Assembly: GCA_037447655.1 (NCBI GenBank)
Contig: JBBHKE010000511.1
Coordinates: 1-64,000, forward strand
Direction of reading: 5' to 3'
DNA length: 64,000 nucleotides
Source of the DNA: Zygnema cylindricum
Lineage: Eukaryota > Streptophyta > Zygnematophyceae > Zygnematales > Zygnemataceae
Shown in pieces: positions 32,372 to 43,373 of this stretch. Numbering within the stretch: the stretch's first letter is position 1; every line of letters begins with the position of its first letter. A program made the position numbers and the translations under genes. The notes under the pieces are model-generated. The model did not search any database. It had not been told where the DNA came from and was given only the letters and a program-made list of their open reading frames with translations.

Positions 32372-32956
32372 CTATTCTTCCGGAATCTCCTCTTTCGCCT
32401 CCTCCATTAGCTGGACGATCGCCATACTAATCGTTTCCCCTCTTTTGAGTGCCCTCTTCAGCTGTAAGGCCGAAAGCAGGCGTCCCACTTCCGCTTCCTT
32501 ACCAGCTGCTCCCGCTTTTACCTCAAACTCTTCTTCACCTTTCTTCACTCTCATGGCACCACTTCTCCAATCGATCGTCAGATTCAATTTTTGTAGCCAC
32601 GGCTTCCCCAAGATTACCTCATGGTCCCTAAGAGGTAATACATGAAGCGTGTTGTACCATCGGAATTTCCCAATTCCGACGCGTAACCTCGGGGTACGAT
32701 AGGTAATCGACAAGGAACTGCCGTCAGCCAGTTGTACCGACTAATGATCCTTTAGTACCACAAGAGAAAGTTTCAACCTTTTCACCGTCGCCTCGTTAAT
32801 GAAGTTCCCCGATGCTTCGGAGTCCACCATGAAGTTAGCTGGGCTCACTCCTATTTGACCCCGAAATATCAAAGGGTCTCCTCCTTCACCGGCTAACCTC
32901 ATAACGGTAAGTTTTCCCTTTTTGGGACCTTTCCGCTTTGAACATTCTCGAGCCAT
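32372..32956 (-). pseudogene. E7 gypsy protease
   Basis: Frame 32741-32956 starts in the knuckle (MARECSKRK) and holds a retropepsin site FMVDSEASGNFI, where DSGAS is usual (Gly to Glu). A stop follows LVVLKDH. Frame 32372-32713 continues with LRDHEVILGKPWLQKLNLTI, the typical LG-PWL block after the flap, then an acidic linker to RT. Confidence 0.88.
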
Positions 32957-33846
32957 ATGATCTGGGGAACCGCACTAGAAGCATAGGCCATTTTGCCTCC
33001 TCCGCTGGATTTCCTCAGGGGATAGTAATTGGTCTGGGTCTTGGTAGGTTTCTTCTTTCTCCGCAGGGCGTTGACCACTTCCTTATCCTCATTAATTGCG
33101 CCGAGCTCCATGGGGGTTGGACCTTCGTATCGTCGGTTTCCTCCGCTACTGCTCGACCAGTAGTGAAAAGGTCTCCGGAGGTTAAAGTCAACCGAATCGG
33201 TCCGCTCCGCAAACTGGATGATTGTCGAGAGCGGAGGAATCGTGCTTTCCCGAGCAAGCCATTGTTCCACATCCCTACGAATAGACGACTTAAGCCCCTT
33301 CACGTAGCGATCCACGGCTTCATCCTCCGTCATCGTAGGTATTTGAACTTTGCACTCCAAGAACCGCTGCGTAAACTCCATCACTGAAGTTTGTTGCTTC
33401 AATACTGCGATCTTATCTCTCGCCGCCTTCATCGTGTTGACAAGTTGCCAAGTGTCGCGGAGGAGTTGAACGAAGAGCGCCCAGACGGTCGATAACTCAT
33501 CGTCCTCTACCAATGTTCTCCACCCAGCCCCCGCTCCCCCTTTAAGAAGACCACTCGCGTAGTGAATCTTCTCACGATCCGATAGGCTAGGAAAATCCTC
33601 GAGATAGTTCGCCACGGAGAATAGCCATGAGTCAAGGTTCTTGTGTCTTGCACGGTCAAACTTGTCGGGAAGTCTTAATTTTTGTCTCCGGGAATCTCTC
33701 TCTACGCCTCCATGAGGTCGCTCCCCTAGACGCGACTTCAAGGCTGTGACGGTGTTACTCAGCTGCGCGTTCTGTAATCTCACACTTTCCAACTCCCTGA
33801 GAGCTTGCGCCAACATTTCTGTAGTGGATACGCCGTGTTCATCCAT
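32899..33846 (-). pseudogene. E7 gypsy gag
   Basis: 315-residue frame starting MDEHGVSTTEML just downstream of the primer-binding site. A short coiled-coil-like start (ALRELESVRLQNAQL) precedes the retrotransposon gag domain (LDSWLFSVANYLED, AGWRTLV, then MEFTQRFLECKVQIPT and DRYVKGLKSSIRRDV). The zinc knuckle lies in another frame at about 32940-32985 and reads CF-stop-CGSPDHMAREC, so a TAG interrupts it. Without these breaks it would be of usual gypsy gag length. Confidence 0.9.
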
Positions 33847-33868
33847 GCTGACGAGTCACGGGTAAAAG

Positions 33869-33881
33869 GATCCGATGCCAG
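33869..33881 (-). promoter_or_regulatory. E7 primer-binding site
   Basis: TGGCATCGGATCC on the minus strand, one base inside the LTR. It resembles the tRNA-Met 3'-end site TGGTATCAGAGCC with a few changes. Confidence 0.7.
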
Positions 33882-33882
33882 T

Positions 33883-34347
33883 GTAAAAGGGGTGACAATA
33901 CACCACAACACGTCACAGTGCACAGCGGAAAATACCAAGGATCTTCCCGTAGCAACAGCAGGAGCACACAGAACTCACAGACAAGGTTGTGCTAGCTGTG
34001 TAGGTCTACTTGAGGTGTCCCTTCACTAGGTCTACTTGACTATTTAAACTAGCTAACTGCTAGTCAACCTAGTACTATACAGCTGTACACGTGGACCTTC
34101 GCGGTCAACCCAGATCTATCCAAAACTTCCTTCTAGAACTATATAGCTCAATCTACATTCTGCGGCGTTGCTATGCTGCGCTGATGCGCTACTAAGTTGC
34201 TACGCCGCTAAGTTGTTATGTTGCTATGCTGCGCTGGTCTGGAATCGCAGTTGCGCTGCTCTGGAATCGCAACTGCGCTGCCCTGAAATCGCAACTATAG
34301 CAGCCTAGCTCTAGCCCCTAAATACCCAATTTTGTAACCCTGTTACA
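33883..34347 (-). repeat. E7 5' LTR
   Basis: 465 bp, element-sense TGTAACAGGG...CCTTTTACA, with TGTAA/TTACA inverted ends. Three tandem 22-bp units lie at 34233-34298 (gctg, then tctggaatcgca or variants). Confidence 0.85.
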
Positions 34348-34571
34348 TGGGCCCTTGACTATAAAGTGGCTACAAAGCTGATTTGAGACTACCCTTCTAC
34401 TCTCCGCCTTGCACTCTTTTTCTGTCCCTATCTATCTCCTTCCCACATAGTTGCCAATATATCCTTTGTGGCTTACTCTGTTTGGTCTACATAACTATCT
34501 GTGCCCTGTTCACCGGCTCGTGGCTGCGGGAATCTCTTCCCGATCGCTCGAATGGCGGACCCAGGTTTTCA
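34348..34571 (+). repeat. E8 5' LTR, 5'-truncated
   Basis: Last 224 bp of the LTR, from tgggcccttgactataaag to ccaggttttca. Its first ~400 bp would lie left of E7 but are not in this window. Confidence 0.88.
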
Positions 34572-34585
34572 GGTTATGGGCCCAC
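34572..34585 (+). promoter_or_regulatory. E8 primer-binding site, anticodon-arm type
   Basis: GGTTATGGGCCCAC follows the LTR end with no gap: 14 bases of the same site as in E4 and E9. It contains the probable gag ATG (34576-34578). Confidence 0.82.
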
Positions 34586-35812
34586 ATGGCCATCTAGATA
34601 AGTTCGAAGGACAAAACTACCAACTGTGGCGGTGTCGAGCCGAGGCAGCCTTAGAGGAGAGAAACTGTTTAGGGATCGTGCTCGGCAGCGACAAGAGGCC
34701 TGCACCTGCAGATCCAAATTCCGTGAAAGACGATGAGAAAAAGAAAATGGATGAGTGGAAAATCAAAGAAGCCAGAGCGAGAAATCTTCTGATTGAAGGC
34801 CTTGCTGATAATCAACTACGAAATGTCCTCAGATTCAAGACTTCGGCAGAGATGTGGGCTTTCCTCGAAACGACCCACATGTTGTCTGGCATGACTGCAC
34901 GCATCAAGCTAGGCAAAACTCTTATGACAACATTCTACCAAGAAGGGACGTCCATGGAGGCCTACACCTCTATGTACTCCAACCTGCTAGCCGAGGCAGA
35001 CGCCGTCGGATTCACACTACCGTTGGACACAAAAATCACAATGCTTTTACTTTCTCTGCCAGCGGAATACAAGGCGATTTTTACCTGGCTCGATCAGAAA
35101 GCCGTCACAACTTGGGATTGGAACGAAACCCTCGAGTTACTATTGAAAGACGAATTCAACACGATCGTCATGTCTCATTGTGAGGCAAAGCTCGAGGGAA
35201 CTGCGTTGGCATCCACAAGTGACAAAAAGATCAGTGAGGAGCACCGACGGGAAGGCAACAGTAAACGTGACAAGAAGTGCTTCTACTGCGGGAAGCTCGG
35301 TTATTTTATTGCGGAATGCAAGAAATATGCTATTGACAAGGAGCATGGCAAGGTAGACGAAACCAAGTTGAAGAAGGGGAGAGGAAAGGGGAAGGAGAAC
35401 GGAGGAGGCTCACAAGCAATGATGGCATCCTCGAATGAGACAAACTCCTTTGATTGGTTGATTAAAACAGGCGCCTCAGAGCACATGTGTTTCAAGAGAG
35501 AATGGTTCACGACCTTTTCACCAATCACCTCCACTCGAATCTTCATGGGCGACAACCACTCCACCTACGCCACAGGAAGGGGAGACATCGATATAGAAGT
35601 GTTGGTTAACGGTCAACTCGCTTCAAGAACGATCAAGCAAGCTCTCTTTGTTCCTGAGTTCAAAAGAAACCTCTACTCAGTGATCAAAGGGGAAGACACA
35701 TGAAACCTGCCGGTATGGGAGAAGGGAGGTAAAATTAAACTGACAAAAGATGGCGTTACAATGGCAGAAGGGGAGAGGATGGCAGATCGCACTTACCGAC
35801 TGAAGTGTTCCC
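34576..35812 (+). pseudogene. E8 gag and protease
   Basis: The frame is open from 34501, but the probable start is the ATG in the primer-binding site, giving MGPHGHLDKFEGQNYQLW. The copia gag domain follows (RNLLIEGLADNQLRNVL, SAEMWAFLE, LLLSLPAEYKAI). The CCHC knuckle at about 35278-35320 reads CFYCGKLGYFIAEC, with Tyr for the zinc-binding His. The protease site FDWLIKTGASEHMC has Lys-Thr-Gly for Asp-Ser-Gly. A TGA stands at 35701; homology continues to 35812, where E9 interrupts. Confidence 0.9.
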
Positions 35813-37052
35813 TGAAACTCTGAGACCTCCATTGGCCCTCAGAGTATGTAGATCCTAAAGAAGCTAATCTAGATAGTGCCGACTCTCAGTTGATATAAAC
35901 CCAAATGATTGACCCCTTTACAGTCAAAACCCCAATATAGATTCACCACTGTGAAATAACACTTTCTGTGTGCTCATTTCCACCATAGAATGCAAAGTTA
36001 GAATATGATATTTGTACACATTCACCCACTTTGACTTTCCCTTAGAAATACAGCCACCCTGGCAGACAAAAACTCTGACCGACTACACCCCTGTGTAGCC
36101 TAGACTCCCCTGAGATGCAGCAAAAAGAATCACTGAAAATGGTCAAGTAAATTGATAGTTATGGCTGGCCAAAGTTTGCCATTTATACAAGGTGCTCTCT
36201 GGGAGAGGCAGCTACTTACCCAAAATTTTCTAAGTCCTATCCCCCCCTCTAAAACTCTATCTACTGAAGTACGGCACCAATTAAAATACTGTGTCGTACA
36301 TAAAAGTACAGGTGCCGGTGTTGTTTATGTACGGTAATCGTACAACATGGCCAAAATGTCGACACATGTCATATCGAGATTCGTTTCCGTAATCTCCGGA
36401 GTTGCCGCAATCCAATGTGGTTTTGCCACGTGTCATTCGATGTGGCGGTGATCGCAAACCGCCAAAATCCAATTCTGCGATCTCGGCATCCTTCGCGGCC
36501 GTCCGATCAAATCCGGATTTCAATCGTAGCCGTCATAAATACTTGCGCGGTATTCTTTTTGATGTCTAACAAAATGCGTGGCATTTATTTCGTAACCGTA
36601 TCGTACTTCGTACTTTATAAAATTGTATATATGCACTACTTATACATTTCTAGGTAAATGATAAAGTCTACGTGAAACTAACTAAATAATTATCAAACCT
36701 AATGTGTCTTAGTACTAGCGCTAGACTAAACGGTTAATGCTACCGGCTATTACCGATTGTCAGACAACAGGTACCAGGATCAATTCCTGGGACCGTCAAC
36801 TTACTTTTGGTAAGAGTACCTAACTTACCCCTTGTCTACCCTAGAGAGCTTAGGCAACCATGGCTCTAGCTCCCTATCCAGCCTTCACTCTAGAGAGCTT
36901 AGGCAACCATGGCTCTAGCTTCCTATCCAGCCTTCAGTGACTACAACAAGTGTGGGGGCTTGGAAAGGGGAGTTAGAGGCAGATTGCCTCTGCCTATTTC
37001 TATGCCTATTTCTATCCTATTTACAGACCTAGAAAATACACAAATATCAACA
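35813..37052 (-). repeat. E9 3' LTR
   Basis: 1240 bp, tgaaactctgagacc to aatatcaaca. A 49-bp segment is tandemly duplicated (36841-36889 and 36890-36938, each with cttaggcaaccatggctcta); the 5' LTR has one copy. The rest is nearly identical by eye to the 5' LTR, so insertion looks recent. A tRNA-like module is at about 36718-36800. Confidence 0.92.
36269..36343 (-). promoter_or_regulatory. E9 3' LTR GTAC cluster
   Basis: Five GTAC cores (36269, 36296, 36306, 36329, 36340) in 75 bp, repeated at the same spacing in the 5' LTR (39562-39636). An AT-rich attttaatt block next to the cluster could serve as a TATA region. Confidence 0.5.
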
Positions 37053-37069
37053 CTCCCCTTATTTTCTAG
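37053..37069 (-). other. E9 polypurine tract
   Basis: The minus strand reads CTAGAAAATAAGGGGAG, identical to the E1 tract, directly before the LTR. Confidence 0.85.
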
Positions 37070-37080
37070 TCTATTTTCCT

Positions 37081-38055
37081 TTAAACTCCCACAAAAAAAA
37101 CCAAAATACTCCCTCCCGATTTTATTTTTTTTTTCTTTTCCTTTTTCTTTTTCCTTTTTCTTTTATAAACCTTTATGACAATACCCTCACATTTTAAATG
37201 GTCCATTAGATGAGCTGAAATGAACATTCGATCTTGTTGATCACATATTTTATTAAGCATCCTAATTTTCATAACCCCGAGCAAAGATTTTATCCACCTC
37301 ATCACTTTTTCATCCACACACAACCCGATTTCTCTCTTGCAATCTAAACAGCCAGCCCCATATCCAATCTGCAACATATACCCGGATGATAACCCTTTTA
37401 CATGCACATCTTCACAAGCGACATCACACGAAGTAGTGATGTCAAATCCATCCACCTCCAAATATTCCCAAAAACCACTAGTCCCCACTAAGTTCCTCAT
37501 AAGTTCTACATCTTCCGTACTCATATTTTTATCCATGATAACTACCCCATTTTTTGAACTTCCCTCACTCTCTCCCATGAAATTCTTTCCACTATCACTT
37601 TCTATTTTAATTCCCAATAAATATTTCTTCTCCCCTAAACCTTTAATCAAATATTTCTCTTCTCCCCTATCCTTTAAAACCTCTTCGAGTTTCACTTCTC
37701 CCCTTTCCTCGGAATCTGTTGAAGTCTCCCTTTCCGACCAGTTTTTTGTTTCCCTATTGTCTATAAAATTATCCTCATTAATTTTATCTTTCCCGTTTTC
37801 ACTTATGGATCCTAGATCTGACTTTCTCGTTTCTAAATCATACACTCTACACTCCTCGACACCCTCAAGTACCTCTTCTCTCTTTACTTCCCTTATACCT
37901 TCAAAAGCACACTGTTGCCTTCGAGCAATTTCTGTGTACTTTTCTTTCTTCCCCATTCTACCGATGTGAAGAAGCTCCAATTTTTCTTCATCCTCTTTCT
38001 CCTCTTCCTCTTCGTCCTCCTCATCCACATTCCAACTTCTAATTTTTCCAAACAA
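37081..38055 (-). pseudogene. E9 gag C-terminal linker and RNase H remnant
   Basis: One frame of 324 residues: an acidic run, LELLHIGRMGKKEK, ARRQQCAFEGIREVK, the ETSTDSEERGEVK region, then an RNase H-like tail (FDITTSCDVACED against E1 TDITTWSDASYGD, VKGLSSGYMLQIG, KSLLGVM, NKICDQQ, DHLKCEG) and a Lys-rich end. The block with the catalytic Glu is absent, as in E4, and the acidic site is altered. The frame stays open across the fusion. Confidence 0.82.
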
Positions 38056-39101
38056 GGGAATTCCTCCATATAATGACCCGGTTCCCTACAAAAGAAGCAA
38101 ACCCCTTTTTTCAAAGCTCCCGTGTCTTTTCCTCTCCCTCTTTTTCCACCAAAGTTCCGATAAGGTTTTCCTTTGTCTTTCTTCCTCTCATCACGCTTCC
38201 GCTCGTCACCACCGTTCCTCTCATCACGCTTCCGCTCGTCACCGCCGTTCCTCTCATCACGCTTCCGCTCGTCACCGCCGTTCCTCTCATCACGTTTCCG
38301 CCAATCTCCACCAGCTGAAAATGCATTGACCCTGTCCCTTCCCCTACGAAGCTCCAAAGTGCTTTCCCTTACAAGAATTATCCCCATGGTAAAGCTCTAA
38401 GTCTATGAGGAGCCATCCATTGCCTGCAAACGACAAATAATGTTTTCGTACTCACTTGGGAGTTTCATAAGTAGTGTACTAATCTTACTCTCCTCAGATT
38501 CTACATATCCCGCACAAGCTAGCTCAACATATAACGCAGCAATATCATTGCAAAACTCTATCATGCTACCGCCTTTATAAACGTAGGCATCTATTTCCTG
38601 TTTTACTAATTGCTGCCTCTGAATAGTCTCACTCTTATAAATCTGAATAAGTGCTTCCCATATCTCTGAAAACTTGGTTAGACTTAAAAGAGTGACAGCT
38701 ATCGACTTAGACACATATCTAAGTATGAGATGTTTTTCTATAATGTTTTTGTATTCCCATATTTTTCTGTCATTTTCTTCAGTTTTAATCCCTACATGTG
38801 GTACCATAGCTGAGAGCCTAGCTCCCCTCACCATAGGTGTCCATTTTTCCTTCTCCCCTATTTCCCCATCCACGGAAAGATTCTTACCTTCACCTTCTGT
38901 TACATCTGAACTCCGGTTGATATTCTGGGCAGCCTCAGATGAATCTCCATAGTAAGCTCCTCCAAAGACATGGGGCGGACATCTCACTTGTCCCAAAACA
39001 ATTCCCCATAAGTGCTTCTCAAAAAGCAATCCCTCCATTGTAAACTCCCAATAAGTGAAGTCTGTTCCATCGAACATAGGTACCCTAGATGGTGGGCCCA
39101 T
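37893..39101 (-). pseudogene. E9 gag capsid-type region and zinc knuckle
   Basis: Frame 38403-39125; probable start is the ATG in the primer-binding site (39099-39101), MGPPSRVPMFDGTDFTYWEF. It has the copia gag blocks HLILRYVSKSIAVT, FSEIWEALIQIYKSETIQ, EFCNDIAALYVELA and LLMKLPSEYENIICRLQ. Two stops near 38395-38402 break it. Frame 37893-38387 continues with GIILVRESTLELRRGR and about three and a half 11-residue repeats of GGDERKRDERN (about 38185-38295). The knuckle CFFCREPGHYMEEF has Phe for the last Cys. A shift follows near 38055. Confidence 0.87.
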
Positions 39102-39105
39102 AACC
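39090..39105 (-). promoter_or_regulatory. E9 primer-binding site, anticodon-arm type
   Basis: GGTTATGGGCCCACCA on the minus strand, identical to E4, touching the LTR end (TTTCA). The gag ATG at 39099-39101 lies inside it. Confidence 0.87.
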
Positions 39106-40273
39106 TGAAACTCTGAGACCTCCATTGGCCCTCAGAGTATGCAGATCCAAAAAACTAATCTAGATAGTGCCGACTCCAAGTTTATATAAACCCAAATGAC
39201 CGACCACTTTATAGTCAAAACTCCAATATAGATTCAACCCTGTTAAATAACACTTTCTATGTGCTCAGTTCCACCACAGAATGCAAAGTTAGAATATGAT
39301 ATTTGTACACATTCACCCACTTTGACTTTCCCTTAGAAATACAGCCACCCTGGCAGACAAAAACTCTAACCGACTACACACTTGTGTAGCCTGGACTCTC
39401 TTGAGTCCGCAGCAAAAAGAATCACTGAAAATGGTCAAGTAAATTGATAGTTATGGCTAGCCAAAGTTTGCCATTTATACAAGGTGCTCTCTGGGAGAGG
39501 CAGCTACTTACCCAAAATTTTCTAAGTCCTATCCCCCCCCTCTAAAACTCTATCTACTGAAGTACGGCACCAATTAAAATACTGTGTCGTACATAAAAGT
39601 ACAGGTGCCGGTGTTGTTTATGTACGGTAATCGTACAACATGGCCAAAATGTCGACACATGTCATATCGAGATTCGTTTCCGTAATCTCCGGAGTTGCCG
39701 CAATCCAATGTGGTTTTGCCACGTGTCATTCGATGTGGCGGTGATCGCAAACTGCCAAAATCCAATTCTGCGATCTCGGCATCCTTCGCGGCCGTCCGAT
39801 CAAATCCTGATTTCAATCGTAGCCGTCATAAATACTTGCGCGGTATTTTTTTTGATGTCTAACAAAATGCGTGGCATTTATTTCGTAACCGTATCGTACT
39901 TCTTACTTTATATAAATGTATCTATGCACTACGTATACATTTCTAGTTAAATGATAAAGTCTACATGAAACTAACTAAATAATTATCAAACCTAATATGT
40001 CTTAGTACTAGCGCTAGACTAAACGGTTAAAGCTACCGGCTATTACCGATTGTCAGACGACAGGTACCAGGATCAATTCCTGGGACCGTCAACTTAATTT
40101 TGGTAAGAGTACCTAACTTGCCCCTTGTCTACTCTAGAGAGCTTAGGCAACCATGGCTCTAGCTCCCTATCCAGCCTTCAGTGACTACAACAAGTGTGGG
40201 GGCTTGGAAAAGGGAGTTAGAGGCAGATTGCCTCTAACTTTTTCTTTCCTATTTTCAGACCTAGAAAATACAC
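39106..40273 (-). repeat. E9 5' LTR, outer end clipped
   Basis: Collinear with the 3' LTR from tgaaactctgagacc to gaaaatacac, where it changes abruptly to E8 integrase-side sequence. A GTAC cluster (39562-39636) and tRNA-like module (about 40010-40092, CCAGGATCAATTCCTGG) are present. Confidence 0.9.
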
Positions 40274-42114
40274 GGCATTTGTCGCAATCACTAGTCACTC
40301 CACGTGTAAGATTGGAAACCAACAATCTGCACAAAGACGCACCACTGTCAACACACAGGGTACCGCATTGGCGGTCATGGCAAACGCCACAACCAGCATA
40401 CCGTCAGACAAACAAATACTGCGGCATCATAGACTCGGGCATCTCCACACCGATGGCATTCGTCGGATGGTGAAAGACAAATTAGTCGATGGACTAAACA
40501 TCACTAACGTAAAAGATACACACAAACCATGCCATGGATGTGAGATGGGAAAATCCCATAAAATGCCGCTTCCCCAATCTAGAGGGAAGCGAGCCACGAG
40601 ATCCCTTGAATTAATCCACACGGACGTGTTCGGCCCAACGAAGGTGGCCTCCTGCAGCGGAAAGAGATACGTGGTGTCGTTCATTGACGACTTCACACGA
40701 ATGACACAAGTATACCTATTGCGCCAGAAGAGCGAAGTCTTTGCACACTTCAAACGGTTTCAAAGAAGCTACCGAGAAGAAGCAAAAGGAACCCATCACA
40801 AGTATCAAGAGTGACAACGGAGGGGAATACCTCTCGTCGAAGTTCAAGGCATTTCTTGCAGACGAGGGGATTCAGCACCAATTAACGGCACCACACACAC
40901 CGGAACAGAACGGGGTAGCCGAGAGGATGAATCGAACCCTCATTGAGATGACACGGAGCATGATGGCCGTGAATCAAACAAGCTTACGGTTTTGGGGAGA
41001 AGCCCTCAACACCGCGGTATACCTGCGAAACCGTTCCCCAACAAAGGCGTTAGATCATGCAACGCCATACGAGAAGTGGAACGGACACAAACCCGACATC
41101 TCACACTTGAAAGTTTTTGGAAGCAAAGCATACGTTTATAACAACAACAACCAAGGGGGCAAACTAGCAGCAAGGGCTAAAGAGGGGACATTCCTTGGGT
41201 ACACGGAAGACTGCAAGGCATATCGTGTCTTTAACCACTCCACGAACACAGCGATGACAAGCGTGAATGTTAAGTTCGATGAGCAAATACACAGCGGGAG
41301 CAGTGGGAGCCAAAAATTGGCGGACGACTACTCACCAAGGTTCGATGAGTGGGTGACCCTCAACAAACCAACGCCAACGATGACCACGCAAGAAGCACCT
41401 TCAGGAACTGATTCAGAAACCGAGGACGAGCAAGCCCCAACTGACAATGTGGCAGAGGGGGTAACGGCCCCAAATGCACTTGAGAAAGAAGCCGAAAAAG
41501 GAAAGTTAGTTTTAACCGAGACGCTAGCTGACAATGCCGACAACCAAATCGCAGGATCTAGCCAACAGCCCGCCAAATCTCCACTCACCAAAAGAAAGAA
41601 AGGAAACAAGGGAACGCCAACACCCACGCTATTGGTGAGAGAGGACCGAAACAAGCGACCACCCAACAAGTTTGGAGAATGGCTAGAACCGAGCAAGCCG
41701 AAGCCAGCAAAGTTCGCTAGGATGGCAAGAGTCGAGGAGCCAGCCGACTACAAGAGTGCATTGTCCCGCGATGACAGCGACAAATGGAGAGCTGCAATTA
41801 ACGAAGAGATGGCATCAATCCTTGAAAATCAGACATGGACTCTTGAAGACCTGCCAGAAGGAAGAAAAGCCATAGGAAGCAAATGGACGTTCAAGATCAA
41901 AAGGAATGCAGACGGAACCATCGAGCGTTACAAAGCAAGATTGGTCGCGAAAGGCTTCACACAAAAGGAGGAGATCGATTACCAAGAGACCTTCGCACCT
42001 GTAGTGAAATTCACGTCGGTAAGGACGCTCCTTGCCATTGCTGCGACCCTTGACCTTGAGATCCAAGAGATGGACGTCAAAACGACTTTCCTCCACGGCG
42101 TATTCAAAGAATAA
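40274..42114 (+). pseudogene. E8 integrase and RT N-terminus
   Basis: Resumes after E9 in frame 40275-40814 with ILRHHRLGHLHTDGIRRM and a PCHGCEMGKSHKMP block (H/H/C/C), then LIHTDVFGPTK and SFIDDFTRM. A frameshift near 40760 leads to 40741-42114: SIKSDNGGEYLSS, an EQNGVAERMNRTL block, HATPYEKWNGHKPDISHLKV, EGTFLGYTEDCKAYRVF, then a variable acidic linker. RT begins with IGSKWTFKIKRN, GFTQKEEIDYQETFAPVV and EMDVKTTFLHG. A TAA at 42112-42114 ends the frame. Catalytic integrase residues appear present. Confidence 0.93.
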
Positions 42115-43373
42115 CTCTACATTCAACAACCAGAGGGATTCGTTGATCCAGCAAACCCAGAGAAGGTGTGCAAACTCTCAAAGGCACTCTAGGGGCTCTC
42201 ACAACCCTCACGACTATCGAACATCAAATTGGAGGACCACCTGCAAAGTCAAGGATTCACGAAGTTAAAATCGGATCATTCGGTGCACTTCAACAAAGAG
42301 TTGAGAGTCATCACAGGTGTCTACGTTGATGATAGTTTCATCATTGGCAAAACGAGAGACACAGTGGCAAAAGTTAAAGAAATGCTCTCAATGAAGTTTG
42401 AAATGAAAGACCTAGGCGACCTCGAGTACATCCTCGGGATCGAGGTAATCCGCGACAGACCCAACAAAACAATTCATTTAACCCAGAGAAAATACATTGG
42501 TGAGCTTCTTACCAGGTTCAGAATGGAGGACGCAAAAGGGAGCTCAACCCCATTGGAGCTTGGGGAGAAGTTTGTTGAGGAGCTCGAGGCTCCAACTGAG
42601 CCAATCGATGCGCCATACAGAGAGGCGATTGGGGGGCTCATCTATGCGATGAACTGCACGCGCCCCGACATCGCAGTAGTAGTGGGAGTCCTCAGCCAAT
42701 TCCTGCAAAAACCGGGGAAACAACATAGAATGCGGTCAAACGTGTTTTGAAGTACCTAAAAGAAACCAAAAACTATGCATTAACACTCGGAAAAGATCAC
42801 AGCAACATTGAGATTCATGCGTTCACAGATTCTGATTGGGGAGGTGACATTGCGTCAAGAAGGTCAACGATTGGTTACCTCAGCACGCTCGGTGTCGAAA
42901 GTGTGTGCTGAAGCAGCAAACTCCAGAAAACCGTCGCCCTTTCCACAATGGAGGAAGAGTACATGGCTGCGGCAGCAACAGTCAAAAAGGTTTTATGGTT
43001 AAGAGAGTTTTTGCAAGAGTTGGAGTTCATACAAGAAGGCAGGACATGCATCTACACTGACAGTCAAAGTTGCATAGCCCTCATCAAGAACCCAATAAAT
43101 CACCCAAAGGCCAAACACATCGCTATACGTTACCACTTCGTACGAGATACAGTTTCAGCGGAAGCAGTGGTGTTTAAATTCGTACCTGACAGCGAGAACG
43201 CGGCAGACACGCTCACGAAGGCCGTGGGAAGAGACAAGCTTCGCCTATGCTCCGGTAAAGCCGGACTGGTAAGTATGGGGGAAGGGCTGGGTGAATTCGC
43301 AGGAAAAGGCCACGAGGAGGCGGAATATGAGAATGGCGAAAATAATGTCGAACGAGAGTTTTTAGTCGCTTAA
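42115..43373 (+). pseudogene. E8 RT C-terminus and RNase H
   Basis: After the TAA the RT continues (IQQPEGFVDPANPEKV). A TAG at 42190-42192 falls in the usual LYGLKQ block. Frame 42229-42750 has GVYVDDSFIIG with catalytic YVDD intact, KDLGDLEYILGIEVIRD and YREAIGGLIYAMNCTRPD. A shift near 42725 leads to FTDSDWGGDIASRRS, a TGA near 42909, then MEEEYMAAAATVKKVLWLRE (Glu retained), TDSQSCIALIKNP and ENAADTLTKAVG. The last frame runs on to a stop at 43371. Confidence 0.92.

Larger units (their letters stand above)
31649..34347 (-). mobile_element. E7: 5' part of a Ty3/gypsy element
   Basis: Minus-strand gypsy with 5' LTR, primer-binding site, gag, protease and the first two thirds of RT. It is cut at 31649 inside RT, where copia sequence takes over, so RNase H, integrase and the 3' LTR are missing. 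Gag and protease carry a stop in the zinc knuckle and a frameshift. The 5' LTR directly adjoins the truncated E8 LTR at 34347/34348, which fits insertion of E7 into the E8 5' LTR. Confidence 0.9.
35813..40273 (-). mobile_element. E9: non-autonomous copia element (gag plus RNase H remnant) in E8
   Basis: Minus-strand sister of E4, about 4.46 kb. LTRs are at 35813-37052 and 39106-40273. The inner region has a perfect anticodon-type primer-binding site and gag joined to an RNase H remnant, without protease, integrase or RT. It splits E8 between protease and integrase. The outer ~11 bp of the 5' LTR and some E8 sequence are missing at 40273/40274, so the right junction suffered a small deletion. 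The bases at the left junction are ttccc. Confidence 0.92.

Noticed and set aside
36281-36523. 80-residue frame duplicated at 39574-39816
   Set aside because: It lies in the two LTRs of E9 and is preserved because they are near-identical copies; similar antisense frames in E4 LTRs (13790-14047, 17006-17263) are explained the same way.
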